A DNA stretch of 64,000 nucleotides from Rhizobium mayense (GCF_030272705.1 NZ_JARFYM010000018.1:62001-126000); one strand, 5' to 3'. Shown: positions 24,874 through 34,031, numbered from the stretch's first letter. Made by a program: numbers and translations. Notes: a model not told the origin generated them from the sequence alone.

Positions 24874-26598
24874 CTATGCAAAGCGACCGCTCTCCTCCTT
24901 CGCAACGATATAGACGCGCAGAGGCTCGCCGCGGCCGCGGACGGCGATCTCGCGGCTTTCGATGCCGGCGATATCGACGCCGGAAAGGCTCGCCACCGGC
25001 TCGGAAAAGACCAGAGCGCGGTTGAACTCCTTGGCCACGCTTTCGAGGCGGCTCGCCACGTTGACGGTATCGCCGATCGCGGTCACGTTCTTGACGTTGC
25101 CATAACCCATCGAACCGATCACCGCTAAGCCGGTATGAAGGCCGACGACGATTTCGAGGCCGACCGACAGCTCGTCTGCCAGCTCTTTGCCGAGTTTGTC
25201 GATCTCCCTGATGATCTCGGCGGCCGCCTTCAGCGCCTGCCGGTTGGCCTCCTGCGGCGTGGTTCGCAGGCCGAACAGGGCCATCGCGCCGTCGCCGATG
25301 AACTTGTCCATCCGGCCGCCATTGCCTTCGACGATGCGGCCGACGATCGAAAAATAGCGGTTGAGCAGGAAGACAATATCGAAGGGCAGCCGCGACTCGG
25401 TCAGCGTCGTAAAATGACGCAGATCGCAGAAAAAGACGACGATCTCACGTTCGCGACCTGGGCTCGCCGTTTGGCTGTAGACTGGAATGGTCGATTCCGC
25501 CATCGGCGTCAAAAGCGGCACGACACTGACGTTGCTCGTCGGACGCAATTGGCAAGCGAGGCGAACATCCGGCGTGGCGCCGATACGGTTCAGCGTCTTT
25601 TGCTCCAACGCCTCGGGCGGCGGCAGTTTTTCCCCGCCATCGATAATCTGGACGCGGCAAGTTGAGCATTGGCCCTTGCCGCCACAGACAGAGTAATGCG
25701 GGATGCCGCCGAGACGGCTTGCTTCAAGCACGGTGAAACCGCGAGGCACATGCACGACTTCGCCGCTCGCGTAACGGATCGCGACCTGATGCTGGCGTTC
25801 ACGCAGCCTGCGATGGGTGCGGAATGCGAAAAGGCCAATGATGGACGCGCTGAAAGCACCGTAGAAGCCGGCGCGATAGGGCCATAGGTCGCTGACCATC
25901 TGGTTGCCGGGTACGGATCCGGTTTCGCCATAGCTGCGCAAGTCACTGTAATAGCCGCCTCGATAGCCGCGCTCGTCGTTCTGCGCCGCCTCATGCGATA
26001 CCGTCCTGCCCATGGCGGCGAAACCGAGCAGGGCGAGCACGGGCAAAACGATGGCGAAAGACAGCATGAGGGGCGCAACGGTCTGATACCAGGAGCGATA
26101 GCGCAGCCAGAAATGAATACCGATGCAGCCATGGATCCAGACGACCATCAGCACGATCGTCTGGCGCACGCCGTTTGCCGGCGAGGTGATCCAGAGGCTG
26201 CGGACGATTGCACGGTAGTTGTCGTGGTAGCCGTAGACATCATGCAGGATTCGCGTACCGATGATGTGGTCGATCAGGAGGACCGGAACCAGCAAACCGG
26301 TGACGATCTGGAAGGCTTCGCCCGCCGGCATCACCAGGGTGCGGCGCTGGTAAAGCATGCGCAGGACGAGGAGGACATGCACGATCAGCGCACCGTAGAG
26401 AAGGACCGTGCCGACCGGACTGCGCCAGACGGCTAGGAACAGGTGCTGCGCGTGATCGGCGGCACCCAGCGAGATCAATCCGAGAGAATGATTCGCCAGA
26501 TGCATGATCACGAAGACAAAAATGACCAAACCGGAGCCGAGGCGGAACTTTCGCACAAGACGATCGGAGATGATGGGTTTTCTCGCCTCTGTGGTCAT
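24874..26598 (-). CDS. cyaC: CyaC-like membrane adenylate cyclase with diheme anchor and 2Fe-2S domain
   Basis: This 574-aa protein has three parts. A six-helix membrane anchor (about 20-265) carries His33, His74, His111 and His156, one per helix, as in diheme-B succinate dehydrogenase anchors. A plant-type ferredoxin domain has Cys305, Cys311, Cys314 and Cys349. The C-terminal class III cyclase domain (about 380-560) has metal Asp392 and Asp436, adenine-selecting Lys432, and the DTVNVASRLE motif. Sinorhizobium meliloti CyaC has the same architecture and is reported as a quinone-responsive, redox-controlled adenylate cyclase. I chose the ATG at 26598; a GTG at 26625 falls inside an inverted repeat. 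Confidence 0.9.
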   Translation of the reverse strand: MTTEARKPIISDRLVRKFRLGSGLVIFVFVIMHLANHSLGLISLGAADHAQHLFLAVWRSPVGTVLLYGALIVHVLLVLRMLYQRRTLVMPAGEAFQIVTGLLVPVLLIDHIIGTRILHDVYGYHDNYRAIVRSLWITSPANGVRQTIVLMVVWIHGCIGIHFWLRYRSWYQTVAPLMLSFAIVLPVLALLGFAAMGRTVSHEAAQNDERGYRGGYYSDLRSYGETGSVPGNQMVSDLWPYRAGFYGAFSASIIGLFAFRTHRRLRERQHQVAIRYASGEVVHVPRGFTVLEASRLGGIPHYSVCGGKGQCSTCRVQIIDGGEKLPPPEALEQKTLNRIGATPDVRLACQLRPTSNVSVVPLLTPMAESTIPVYSQTASPGREREIVVFFCDLRHFTTLTESRLPFDIVFLLNRYFSIVGRIVEGNGGRMDKFIGDGAMALFGLRTTPQEANRQALKAAAEIIREIDKLGKELADELSVGLEIVVGLHTGLAVIGSMGYGNVKNVTAIGDTVNVASRLESVAKEFNRALVFSEPVASLSGVDIAGIESREIAVRGRGEPLRVYIVAKEESGRFA

Positions 26599-26616
26599 CA
26601 AATCCAGTTTATATTG

Positions 26617-26636
26617 TCCGTTCACAAAAGAACGGA
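26617..26636 (-). promoter_or_regulatory. perfect inverted repeat in front of cyaC
   Basis: TCCGTTC (26617-26623) and GAACGGA (26630-26636) flank a 6-base ACAAAA spacer. The repeat lies 18 bases before the cyaC ATG in the divergent cyaC/glycosyltransferase intergenic region. It may be an operator, or a leader hairpin that affects translation. No known regulator consensus is matched. Confidence 0.4.
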
Positions 26637-26797
26637 AAGCGGTTATCGCCTAGTGATCTAGCTGCAATGCCGCATGCTGTCGAGGATGCGGCTTTTGAAG
26701 CGAGAGCCTTATTGTAACGCAACCTGTCGGAATTCGGGCATTTCCCGTAGATTTCCGGGCCAAACTATCACTTTATTGTCAACTATTCGCACGCGCC

Positions 26798-27901
26798 ATG
26801 AGGATCGCCTTCTACGCCCCACTGAAATCGCCCAGCAATCCGGTGCCGTCGGGCGACCGGTTGATGGCGCGACTCATCATCGCGGCCTTGGAGATGGTGG
26901 CACACAGGGTCGAGATCGCCTCGGAATTGCGCAGTTTCACGCCGACGCCGGAGGCTGGGCCGCGGGCCGAAATCGCCGGCATGGCGAGACACGAAACCGA
27001 GAGATTGCTCGAAAAATGGCGAAACGAGCCGCCGCCGGATCTCTGGTTCACCTACCATCCCTACTACAAGACGCCGGACCTGATCGGCCCGCCACTCGCG
27101 GCGACGCTTGGCATTCCCTACGTCACCGCCGAGGCGTCTTACAGCCGGCGACACGATGACAGCGGCTGGGGCGAAAATCAGCGGTTGGTGGCGGAAGGCG
27201 TCCGGCAGGCTGCCGTCAATCTCTGTTTTACCGAACGTGACCGGATCGGTCTCGTCGATGCCGTCCCGGAGGGGCACTACGAGCGCTTCCTGCCCTTCAT
27301 CGATTCGGCGCTCTTCGGACCTCCGACAGAGGCCGTCGCCCCCCATCGGCTGATAACGGTTGCGATGATGCGGCGCGGCGACAAGTTCGACAGCTATGCG
27401 ATGCTCGCGCAGGCGCTGGAGCTGATCCGTGATCGCGAATGGACGCTGACCGTCATCGGCGACGGGCCGATGCGCGAGGAGGTGCGGATGTTGTTTTCCA
27501 CCTTCGATCATGATCGCATTACCTGGCTCGGAGAACGCGCGGCGCCGGAGATCGGGGCCGAACTGCGGGCAGGGGGCATCTATGTCTGGCCCGGCTGCGG
27601 TGAGGCCTATGGCCTTGCCTATCTGGAGGCACAAGCAGCCGGTCTGCCCGTCGTGGCGCAAGCAACTGCGGGCGTGCCGGAAGTGGTGATGGAGGGCGTT
27701 ACAGGCCTTTTGGCACCTGAGGGCGATCTGAAAGCTTATGCCGATGCGATTGCACGCTTGTTGGACGACGACCTGAAACGCTGGGCGATGGGCGATGCGG
27801 CCTACCGTTTCGTTCATGAAAACCGGTCACTGACCGCGGCCTCGAAACGACTTGAGACCATCTTGCGAAAGCATTTGGGAGATTCCTATTATGAACGATA
27901 G
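26798..27901 (+). CDS. glycosyltransferase family 4
   Basis: This 367-aa GT4-type enzyme has an N-terminal MRIAFYAPLKSPSNPVPSGD start with the glycine-containing acceptor loop. It has a YVWPGCGEAYGLAYLEAQAAG segment that matches the E-x7-E donor site of the family, followed by LPVVAQATAGVPEVV. It is divergent from cyaC. Its stop overlaps the deacetylase start by 11 bases, so the two proteins are made together. It probably acts on the same glycan as the deacetylase. Confidence 0.85.
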   Translation: MRIAFYAPLKSPSNPVPSGDRLMARLIIAALEMVAHRVEIASELRSFTPTPEAGPRAEIAGMARHETERLLEKWRNEPPPDLWFTYHPYYKTPDLIGPPLAATLGIPYVTAEASYSRRHDDSGWGENQRLVAEGVRQAAVNLCFTERDRIGLVDAVPEGHYERFLPFIDSALFGPPTEAVAPHRLITVAMMRRGDKFDSYAMLAQALELIRDREWTLTVIGDGPMREEVRMLFSTFDHDRITWLGERAAPEIGAELRAGGIYVWPGCGEAYGLAYLEAQAAGLPVVAQATAGVPEVVMEGVTGLLAPEGDLKAYADAIARLLDDDLKRWAMGDAAYRFVHENRSLTAASKRLETILRKHLGDSYYER

Positions 27902-28640
27902 AGCCGAATGGCAACCTCTGCGCAATGAATTGCAGCGCTGGGCCGATGCCGGGCGAAAGGCGAAACTATGGTTTCGCGACGACGACGCCATCGAACCAAC
28001 CGCAGCGCTCGACCAACTGCTGGCGCTCTCAGATCGCTTTTCGATACCCATGGCGCTGGCGGTGATCCCCGCTCATACCGCCAAGCCGCTGGCCAATCGC
28101 TTGGCGAGCCAGAAAGGGCTGACGATAACCGTGCATGGCTGGACGCATCGCAATTATGCGCCGGACGAAACCAAGAAGCAGGAACTGGGCCCGCATCGCC
28201 CGCAAGAGATTGTGCTGGATGAACTTCACAAGGGCTTTGACAAGCTGAAAGCGCTTTATTCCGAGCAATTCGCGCCGATGCTGGTGCCGCCGTGGAACCG
28301 GATCGACAAGGCATTGCTGCCGGAGCTTGCTCCTCTCGGATACCGCGCCGTTTCCGTCTACGGATCGGGAAAACCGGGACAACCGATCGCCCTAGTCAAT
28401 ACCCATATCGATATTATGGATTGGCATGGCACGCATGGCGGACGACCGCATGGCGAGCTTGTCGGCTATCTCGTGCGAGAACTGCAAAACCGCTTCAAGG
28501 GCGATGACGAGCCGATCGGCATCCTGACCCACCATCTGGTCCATGACGCCACAGCTTGGGATTTCGTCACAACGCTGTTCGAGGAGACGGCTGTTCACCC
28601 GGCCGTCGACTGGCGCCAGGTCGGCGACTTCATGGGCTGA
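27891..28640 (+). CDS. polysaccharide deacetylase (NodB-fold) family protein
   Basis: This 249-aa protein of the CE4/NodB fold has an N-terminal metal-site acid cluster, FRDDDA (Asp30-32), followed by a VHGWTH motif. His82 and His86 of that motif fit the H-x3-H zinc ligands. PPWNRID matches the arginine/proline motif. No signal peptide is seen, so it appears to act in the cytoplasm, perhaps on a lipid-linked or nucleotide-linked sugar. I chose the ATG at 27891 because GGGAG lies nine bases upstream; it overlaps the glycosyltransferase end. Confidence 0.8.
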   Translation: MNDRAEWQPLRNELQRWADAGRKAKLWFRDDDAIEPTAALDQLLALSDRFSIPMALAVIPAHTAKPLANRLASQKGLTITVHGWTHRNYAPDETKKQELGPHRPQEIVLDELHKGFDKLKALYSEQFAPMLVPPWNRIDKALLPELAPLGYRAVSVYGSGKPGQPIALVNTHIDIMDWHGTHGGRPHGELVGYLVRELQNRFKGDDEPIGILTHHLVHDATAWDFVTTLFEETAVHPAVDWRQVGDFMG

Positions 28641-28695
28641 CTGTGAGGCACGATGTTATCCCCAAAACGCGTCTTCGCACTTTTGGGATGCCGTC

Positions 28696-29526
28696 TCAAA
28701 GCTCAAGCAACTGACCGTCAAACGCAGCAAAGGCGCCGGCGAAACTCGCTTGCGCATCCCGCTGCATGTCATCCAGCTCCCTGTCCGTACGTGCAGGCGC
28801 ATGGTGGAAGAGTGCGAGACGCTTTGCGCCCGCCTTTTTCGCCAGTTTGACGCCTTCCTGCCAGGTGGAATGCCCGAAACCCAGATGTTTCGGCATCTCC
28901 GGCTCGATGTAGGTCGTGTCGTAGACGGCCAGATCTGCATCCATCATCAGCGCAAGGGCTGCTTCGTCCAGTCGACCGGCCATGTGCTCGGTGTCGTAGA
29001 CCAGCGCAATGACGCGGCCAGCCCATTCGATGCGGTAGCCGATGCAGCCGCCCGGATGATTCAGTTTGACGGTATGGATGACGATGCCCGGATGCGGTTT
29101 CAGCGTATCACCAGCCGCGAAATCACGAAACTTCATCGTCGCGCGACATATATCGGGCTCCACTGGAAACCATGGCGGGCGCATGAACTGGCCGATCAGT
29201 TGTCGCGTCGTCGTCTTGCCGGCGAGATGGCCAGACCAGATATCAACACTGACCTTGGGATCGTAGATCGGATTGAAGAAAGGCAGACCGATGATGTGGT
29301 CGTAGTGCGAGTGGGTGAAGAAGACATCGACGTCGCGAACACCTTCTTGCGCAAGCGACAAAGCCGCTTCCCGCGCTCCAGTCCCAGCGTCAAAAATAAT
29401 GTGCCTGCCGTCATGCCGCAATTCGATGCAGGATGTATTCCCGCCGTAACGCTCGAATTCCGGTCCTGATACGGGAATACTTCCCCGCACACCCCAGAAT
29501 CTAAGCTCGAAACTATCGTTTTTCAT
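28696..29526 (-). CDS. MBL-fold metallo-hydrolase
   Basis: This 276-aa metallo-beta-lactamase-fold hydrolase has an intact site: H-x-H-x-D-H at residues 72-77 (THSHYDH), His157 (NHPGG), Asp178 (VYDTE) and His241/242. The start, FWGVRGSIPVSG, and the GGNTSC segment place it with the RNase Z/PhnP-like and cyclic-phosphodiesterase-like branch. Given three cyclase-type genes within 9 kb, a cyclic nucleotide phosphodiesterase role is attractive but not shown. It is convergent with the deacetylase and divergent from the cytochrome gene, with 270 bases upstream. Confidence 0.8.
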   Translation of the reverse strand: MKNDSFELRFWGVRGSIPVSGPEFERYGGNTSCIELRHDGRHIIFDAGTGAREAALSLAQEGVRDVDVFFTHSHYDHIIGLPFFNPIYDPKVSVDIWSGHLAGKTTTRQLIGQFMRPPWFPVEPDICRATMKFRDFAAGDTLKPHPGIVIHTVKLNHPGGCIGYRIEWAGRVIALVYDTEHMAGRLDEAALALMMDADLAVYDTTYIEPEMPKHLGFGHSTWQEGVKLAKKAGAKRLALFHHAPARTDRELDDMQRDAQASFAGAFAAFDGQLLEL

Positions 29527-29796
29527 AGAAGTTTTGACACCATTCCCCTTTCCGTCAACGTAAGCACACTTTTCCTATCGTGCGAAGCCAGCAATTTTCG
29601 CAAAAGTCATACTCCCTTGAAAACTAAATCCCGCCATTTCATCAACGCGGAAGCCCGGTTTATGTTCAGCAACCAATTGCACACAATTAATATAGGTATG
29701 CGATGACAAAAAGTGATGAAGCTTCTGGCAACAGGTGATAGAGCTTGAGGTTATGGGTGTTCGGTGTCGGGGGACATACGAAAGCTCACATCTGCA

Positions 29797-31194
29797 ATGC
29801 GTGTTATTCGATTGTTATCAGTCCTGGTGATCCTCGCGATCATCGCCGCCGTTGGGTTTTTCGCGCTTACCTCGCATGCGGAAATCCCCGCCGAAGAAGC
29901 ATCGGCCCATTCTCAGTTTGACGCGCAGCTCATTGCGCATGGCGAAGCTTTAGCCTCGGTCGGCAATTGCATCGCCTGTCATACTGTCCCCGGCAAACAG
30001 GCTTTTGCCGGCGGCCTAGCGATACCGACTCCGTTCGGAACGCTTTATTCCACCAACATAACGCCTGATCCGGAGACCGGAATCGGCCGCTGGAGCGAGG
30101 CGGCCTTCAATCGCGCCATGCGAGAAGGTGTCAATCGCGAGGGCAACAACCTCTACCCGGCCTTTCCGTTCGACCATTTCACCCAGGTGACGGACGAGGA
30201 CAATCGCGCGTTATATGCCTATCTGATGACACGCACGCCTGTGCACGCCGCAGCGCCGGCAAATCAGCTGCCATTCCCGCTGACGCTGCGGCCGTTGCTC
30301 GCCGGCTGGAAGCTTTTGTTTTTCCGCGAGGGTGCATTCACACCGGATCCGGCTCAGAGCGATGCCTGGAACCGTGGCGCCTATCTTGCCGAAGGCCTCG
30401 GCCATTGCGGCGCATGCCACACGCCGCGGAATAGCCTCGGCGCCGAGGACGCAAGCCGGCACTTCGCCGGTGGCGACGCGGAAGGCTGGCACGCGTTTGC
30501 GATCAACGGCGCTTCGGCAGCGCCCATTCCTTGGGACAAGGACAGCATAGCCTTCTATCTGCGTCATGGCTGGCACCAGTTCCATGGCGTCGCCGGCGGG
30601 CCGATGGCGGAAGTCACCGGCAATCTCGGCTCGCTCTCCGACAGCGATATCGACGCCATCGCGACCTACGTCGCCTTCAACATGGGCCAGCCTTCGGCGG
30701 ACAAGGCGAAAAAGGCGGATGAACTGCGCAAGGCTTTTTCGGGTGATCAAGGCAAAGTCGCTCTGGTTTCGACTGAGCAAGACCCCTTGGCGGCCAAGAC
30801 CGGATCCATGCCGGGCGCTGCGATCTACACGGCCACCTGTTCCACCTGCCACGAGGGCGGGCGGCCGCCGCCCTTCGGCGGCATGAATTTCGGCTTAAGT
30901 ACCGCAATCCATGCACCGAGCCCACAGAACGCCATCAACATTGCGCTTTATGGGCTACCGCCGGCCGATGGCCAGCCGAGCGCCGTCATGCCGGCCTTTG
31001 GCGGTTCGCTGAACGACACGCAGGTCGCCGATCTTCTCGCCTATCTTCGTGCGCGCTTCACCGATGAGGCGCCTTGGCAGGACGTGGCAAATCAAGTCGC
31101 CAAGACGCGGTCGGGAGCAATCAAGGTTACAGTCGTCCCATCCGACGGCATCGAACGGGCACCCCTGAACGTGGGTGCGAAGGAGCAACCATGA
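29797..31194 (+). CDS. membrane-anchored triheme cytochrome c subunit of a molybdenum dehydrogenase
   Basis: This 465-aa protein has an N-terminal hydrophobic anchor (residues 4-24) and three CxxCH heme sites at 58-62, 203-207 and 347-351. It matches the cytochrome subunit of membrane-bound alcohol, aldehyde or nicotinate dehydrogenases, which passes electrons to ubiquinone or an oxidase. I chose the ATG at 29797, directly before the anchor. A GTG at 29764 is in frame, and neither has a clear ribosome site. The stop overlaps the start of the 2Fe-2S subunit. Confidence 0.88.
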   Translation: MRVIRLLSVLVILAIIAAVGFFALTSHAEIPAEEASAHSQFDAQLIAHGEALASVGNCIACHTVPGKQAFAGGLAIPTPFGTLYSTNITPDPETGIGRWSEAAFNRAMREGVNREGNNLYPAFPFDHFTQVTDEDNRALYAYLMTRTPVHAAAPANQLPFPLTLRPLLAGWKLLFFREGAFTPDPAQSDAWNRGAYLAEGLGHCGACHTPRNSLGAEDASRHFAGGDAEGWHAFAINGASAAPIPWDKDSIAFYLRHGWHQFHGVAGGPMAEVTGNLGSLSDSDIDAIATYVAFNMGQPSADKAKKADELRKAFSGDQGKVALVSTEQDPLAAKTGSMPGAAIYTATCSTCHEGGRPPPFGGMNFGLSTAIHAPSPQNAINIALYGLPPADGQPSAVMPAFGGSLNDTQVADLLAYLRARFTDEAPWQDVANQVAKTRSGAIKVTVVPSDGIERAPLNVGAKEQP

Positions 31195-31673
31195 CAATTA
31201 CGCTCACAATCAATGGCAAGGACCATGACGTCGAGACGGATACCGATACGCCGCTACTTTACGTGCTCAGAAACGATCTGGCGCTCAATGGCGCCAAATT
31301 CGGCTGCGGCCTCGGCCAATGCGGCGCCTGCACCGTCGTGGTCGACGAGCAGCCCGTGCTGTCCTGCGTAACCCCGATCACGCTTCTGCAAGGCAAGGCG
31401 ATCACGACGGTCGAAGGACTCGGCACCATCGACAATCCCGGACGGATGCAGGCCGCATTTATCGAAGAGCAGGCGGCGCAGTGCGGTTACTGTATCGCCG
31501 GCATGATGATGGCCGCAGAAGCGTTGCTGAGACGAAATCCCGATCCGAGTGACGACGATATCCGTGCGGCACTACGCACCAATCTCTGTCGCTGCGGCAC
31601 CCACATGCGCATCATGGCGGCAATCCGCCGCGCGGCAAAATCGCAAACGCAGACGACGAAGAGGACAGGCTGA
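31191..31673 (+). CDS. 2Fe-2S subunit of a molybdenum hydroxylase (IorA/NicA-like)
   Basis: This 160-aa subunit carries two 2Fe-2S clusters. The plant-type ferredoxin domain uses Cys39, Cys44, Cys47 and Cys59. The C-terminal helical domain uses Cys98, Cys101, Cys133 and Cys135 (QCGYC and NLCRCG). It moves electrons from the Moco subunit to the cytochrome. AAGGAG precedes the ATG at 31191, which overlaps the cytochrome stop. The Moco subunit starts within its stop codon. Confidence 0.93.
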   Translation: MTITLTINGKDHDVETDTDTPLLYVLRNDLALNGAKFGCGLGQCGACTVVVDEQPVLSCVTPITLLQGKAITTVEGLGTIDNPGRMQAAFIEEQAAQCGYCIAGMMMAAEALLRRNPDPSDDDIRAALRTNLCRCGTHMRIMAAIRRAAKSQTQTTKRTG

Positions 31674-33916
31674 TGGACACCCTGGACAAAATGGAGATCA
31701 CCCGTCGCGGCCTGCTGGCAGGCACCGGCTTCTTGATGCTCAGCTTTTCCGTCAGCGGCGCGAACGCCCAGGAGGCCGCTCCGGCAGCCGAGGCGGCGAA
31801 AAGCCCACCTTTGCCGGGCGACCTGGCCGACACCCCCTATCTCGATTCCTGGATCAAGATCGGCGCCGACAGCCACATCACCGTCTTCACTGGCAAGGCC
31901 GAACTGGGGCAGGGCATCAGGACCGCGCTGATCCAGCTCGCCGCCGAGGAATTGCAGGTAGAGCCCGGCGATATCGAGTTGATCACCGCCGATACCGGGC
32001 TGACCCCCAATGAGGGTTATACGGCCGGCAGCATGTCGATCACCGGCAGCGGCGTGGCCATCCGTAATGCCGCCGCGCAGGTGCGGAACCTGCTGATCGC
32101 CCAGGCCGCCAGCCATTTCGGCCTTGATGCCGGCACATTGCGGGCCAAGGGCAAGGCCATTCTTGCCGCCGATGGTCGCTCCGTCGGCTATGGCGAGCTG
32201 GTTTCCGGCCAATCCTTGCATCTGAAAGCGCAACCGCAATCGCAGCTGACGCCACCCACCGCCTTGCGTTACATCGGCAAGTCTATGCAGCGGGTCGATA
32301 TTCCCGCCAAGGTCACGGGCGGCGTCGCCTATGTCCAGGATCTGAAGCTCGACGGCATGCTGCACGCCCGGCTGGTACGGCCGCCGAGCTATGGCGCGAA
32401 GCTTCAGGATTTCGATCACAGCAGCGTCGCCTCCATGCCCGGCATCGTCTCCGTCATCCGCGACGGCAATTTCCTTGCTGTCGTTGCGGAACAGGAGTTC
32501 CAGGCGGTCAAGGCCATGCGCGCGCTGACCGCCATCGCCCGCTGGCATGAAAGCCCGGCTCTTCCCGAACAGGCGAATCTGCCTGCGGTTCTGGAAAGTC
32601 TGGAAAGCGACGTCGGCACGGTCGCACAGTCCGGTACGACCAGCTTCAACGGTCCGACGATCTTCGAGGCGACTTATACGCGCCCCTATGTCAGCCACGG
32701 CTCCATCGGCCCGTCCTGCTCGGTTGCGGTGATGGATACGGACGGCAACGTCAAGGTCTGGACGCACACGCAGGGCGTCTTTCCCGATCGCGGCGCGATC
32801 GCCGATCTGCTCGGGTTGCCGAACGAAAAAGTCCGCGCCATTCATATGCCGAGCGCCGGCTGCTACGGCCACAATGGCGCCGACGATGCCGCCGGCGATG
32901 CCGCGCTGATCGCCTCCAAGCTTCCGGGCCGGCCGATCCGCCTGCAATGGATGCGCGATCAGGAGCATGGCTGGGAACCCTTCGGCCCCGCCATGGTGAT
33001 GAAGGTCAAGGCTTCGCTCGACGCCAACGGCAAGATCGACAGCTGGGACTACGATCTCTGGAGCAACACCCATTCGACCCGCCCCGGCAAGGCGGGCGAA
33101 CTGATCGCCGGCCGGCTGAAGGAAAATCCCGTCGCGCCGCTGCCGGTGAAAATGGAAATAACGCCGCTCGGCAACGGCGACCGCAATGCCGATCCGCTCT
33201 ACGTCCTTCCGAACCGGCGTGTCCACTGGCACTTCGTGGCGGACATGCCCTTGCGCGTTTCGGCGCTCAGAAGTCTTGGCGCCTATGCCAACGTCTTTTC
33301 CATCGAGAGCACGATGGATGAGTTGTCGCGCTTGGCCAATACAGATCCGGTCGAGTTTCGGCTCCGCCATCTGGCTGACCCGCGTGCCCGCGACGTGGTG
33401 CAAATGGCGGCGGACAAGTTCGGCTGGAGCAACAGCAAGCTTCCCGACGGACACGGCCGCGGTTTCGCTTTTGCACGCTATAAGAACCATGCTGCCTATC
33501 TCGCCATTGCCGTGGAAGCCAAGGTCGAGCGTGAGACGGGCAGGGCGCAGGTTCTTCGTGCAGTCGCGGCGATCGACAGCGGCCAGGTCATCAACCCAGA
33601 CGGCATTCGCAACCAGACGGAAGGCGGCATCCTGCAGTCGATGAGTTGGACGCTTTACGAAGCCGTGACCTTCGACGATACGCGCATCACCAGCACCGAT
33701 TGGTCGCGCTATCCGATCCTGCGCTTCACCAGCGTTCCAGAGACGGTCGACGTCCACATCATCGATCGGCCGGATCAGCCTTTCCTCGGTACCGGGGAGG
33801 CGGCGCAGGGGCCGACGTCGGCAGCCGTCGCCAACGCCATCCGTGATACCATCGGCAAGCGGCTCTACAACCTGCCGCTGACGCGCGAGCGGATCAAGGC
33901 GGCAATGACAGCCTGA
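31673..33916 (+). CDS. molybdopterin-binding large subunit, xanthine dehydrogenase family (IorB-like), Tat signal
   Basis: This 747-aa catalytic subunit has a twin-arginine signal (TRRGLLAG near residue 10), so the folded complex is exported to the periplasm. The catalytic Glu lies in GTGEAAQGP near residue 709. The family hydroxylates aldehydes or N-heterocycles such as isoquinoline or nicotinate with water as oxygen source. The gene order cytochrome, 2Fe-2S, Moco fits membrane-linked dehydrogenases. The substrate cannot be read, and no maturation (XdhC-like) gene lies in the window. Confidence 0.9.
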   Translation: MDTLDKMEITRRGLLAGTGFLMLSFSVSGANAQEAAPAAEAAKSPPLPGDLADTPYLDSWIKIGADSHITVFTGKAELGQGIRTALIQLAAEELQVEPGDIELITADTGLTPNEGYTAGSMSITGSGVAIRNAAAQVRNLLIAQAASHFGLDAGTLRAKGKAILAADGRSVGYGELVSGQSLHLKAQPQSQLTPPTALRYIGKSMQRVDIPAKVTGGVAYVQDLKLDGMLHARLVRPPSYGAKLQDFDHSSVASMPGIVSVIRDGNFLAVVAEQEFQAVKAMRALTAIARWHESPALPEQANLPAVLESLESDVGTVAQSGTTSFNGPTIFEATYTRPYVSHGSIGPSCSVAVMDTDGNVKVWTHTQGVFPDRGAIADLLGLPNEKVRAIHMPSAGCYGHNGADDAAGDAALIASKLPGRPIRLQWMRDQEHGWEPFGPAMVMKVKASLDANGKIDSWDYDLWSNTHSTRPGKAGELIAGRLKENPVAPLPVKMEITPLGNGDRNADPLYVLPNRRVHWHFVADMPLRVSALRSLGAYANVFSIESTMDELSRLANTDPVEFRLRHLADPRARDVVQMAADKFGWSNSKLPDGHGRGFAFARYKNHAAYLAIAVEAKVERETGRAQVLRAVAAIDSGQVINPDGIRNQTEGGILQSMSWTLYEAVTFDDTRITSTDWSRYPILRFTSVPETVDVHIIDRPDQPFLGTGEAAQGPTSAAVANAIRDTIGKRLYNLPLTRERIKAAMTA

Positions 33917-34031
33917 TAATCTGTTGGCGCGGTCTTAGAATACCGCGGCAAACCTTTTCGGATCATGCCCTGGTGGAGGCGGCGAGGCTGCCTTCACCCT
34001 TAACGCGCAATGTCACGAGCCTGCAATCATA

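Noticed and set aside
31487..33757. 756-codon minus-strand open frame opposite the Moco large subunit
   Set aside because: There is no recognisable domain and the composition is skewed. The plus strand encodes a complete molybdenum hydroxylase with catalytic Glu and coupled neighbours.
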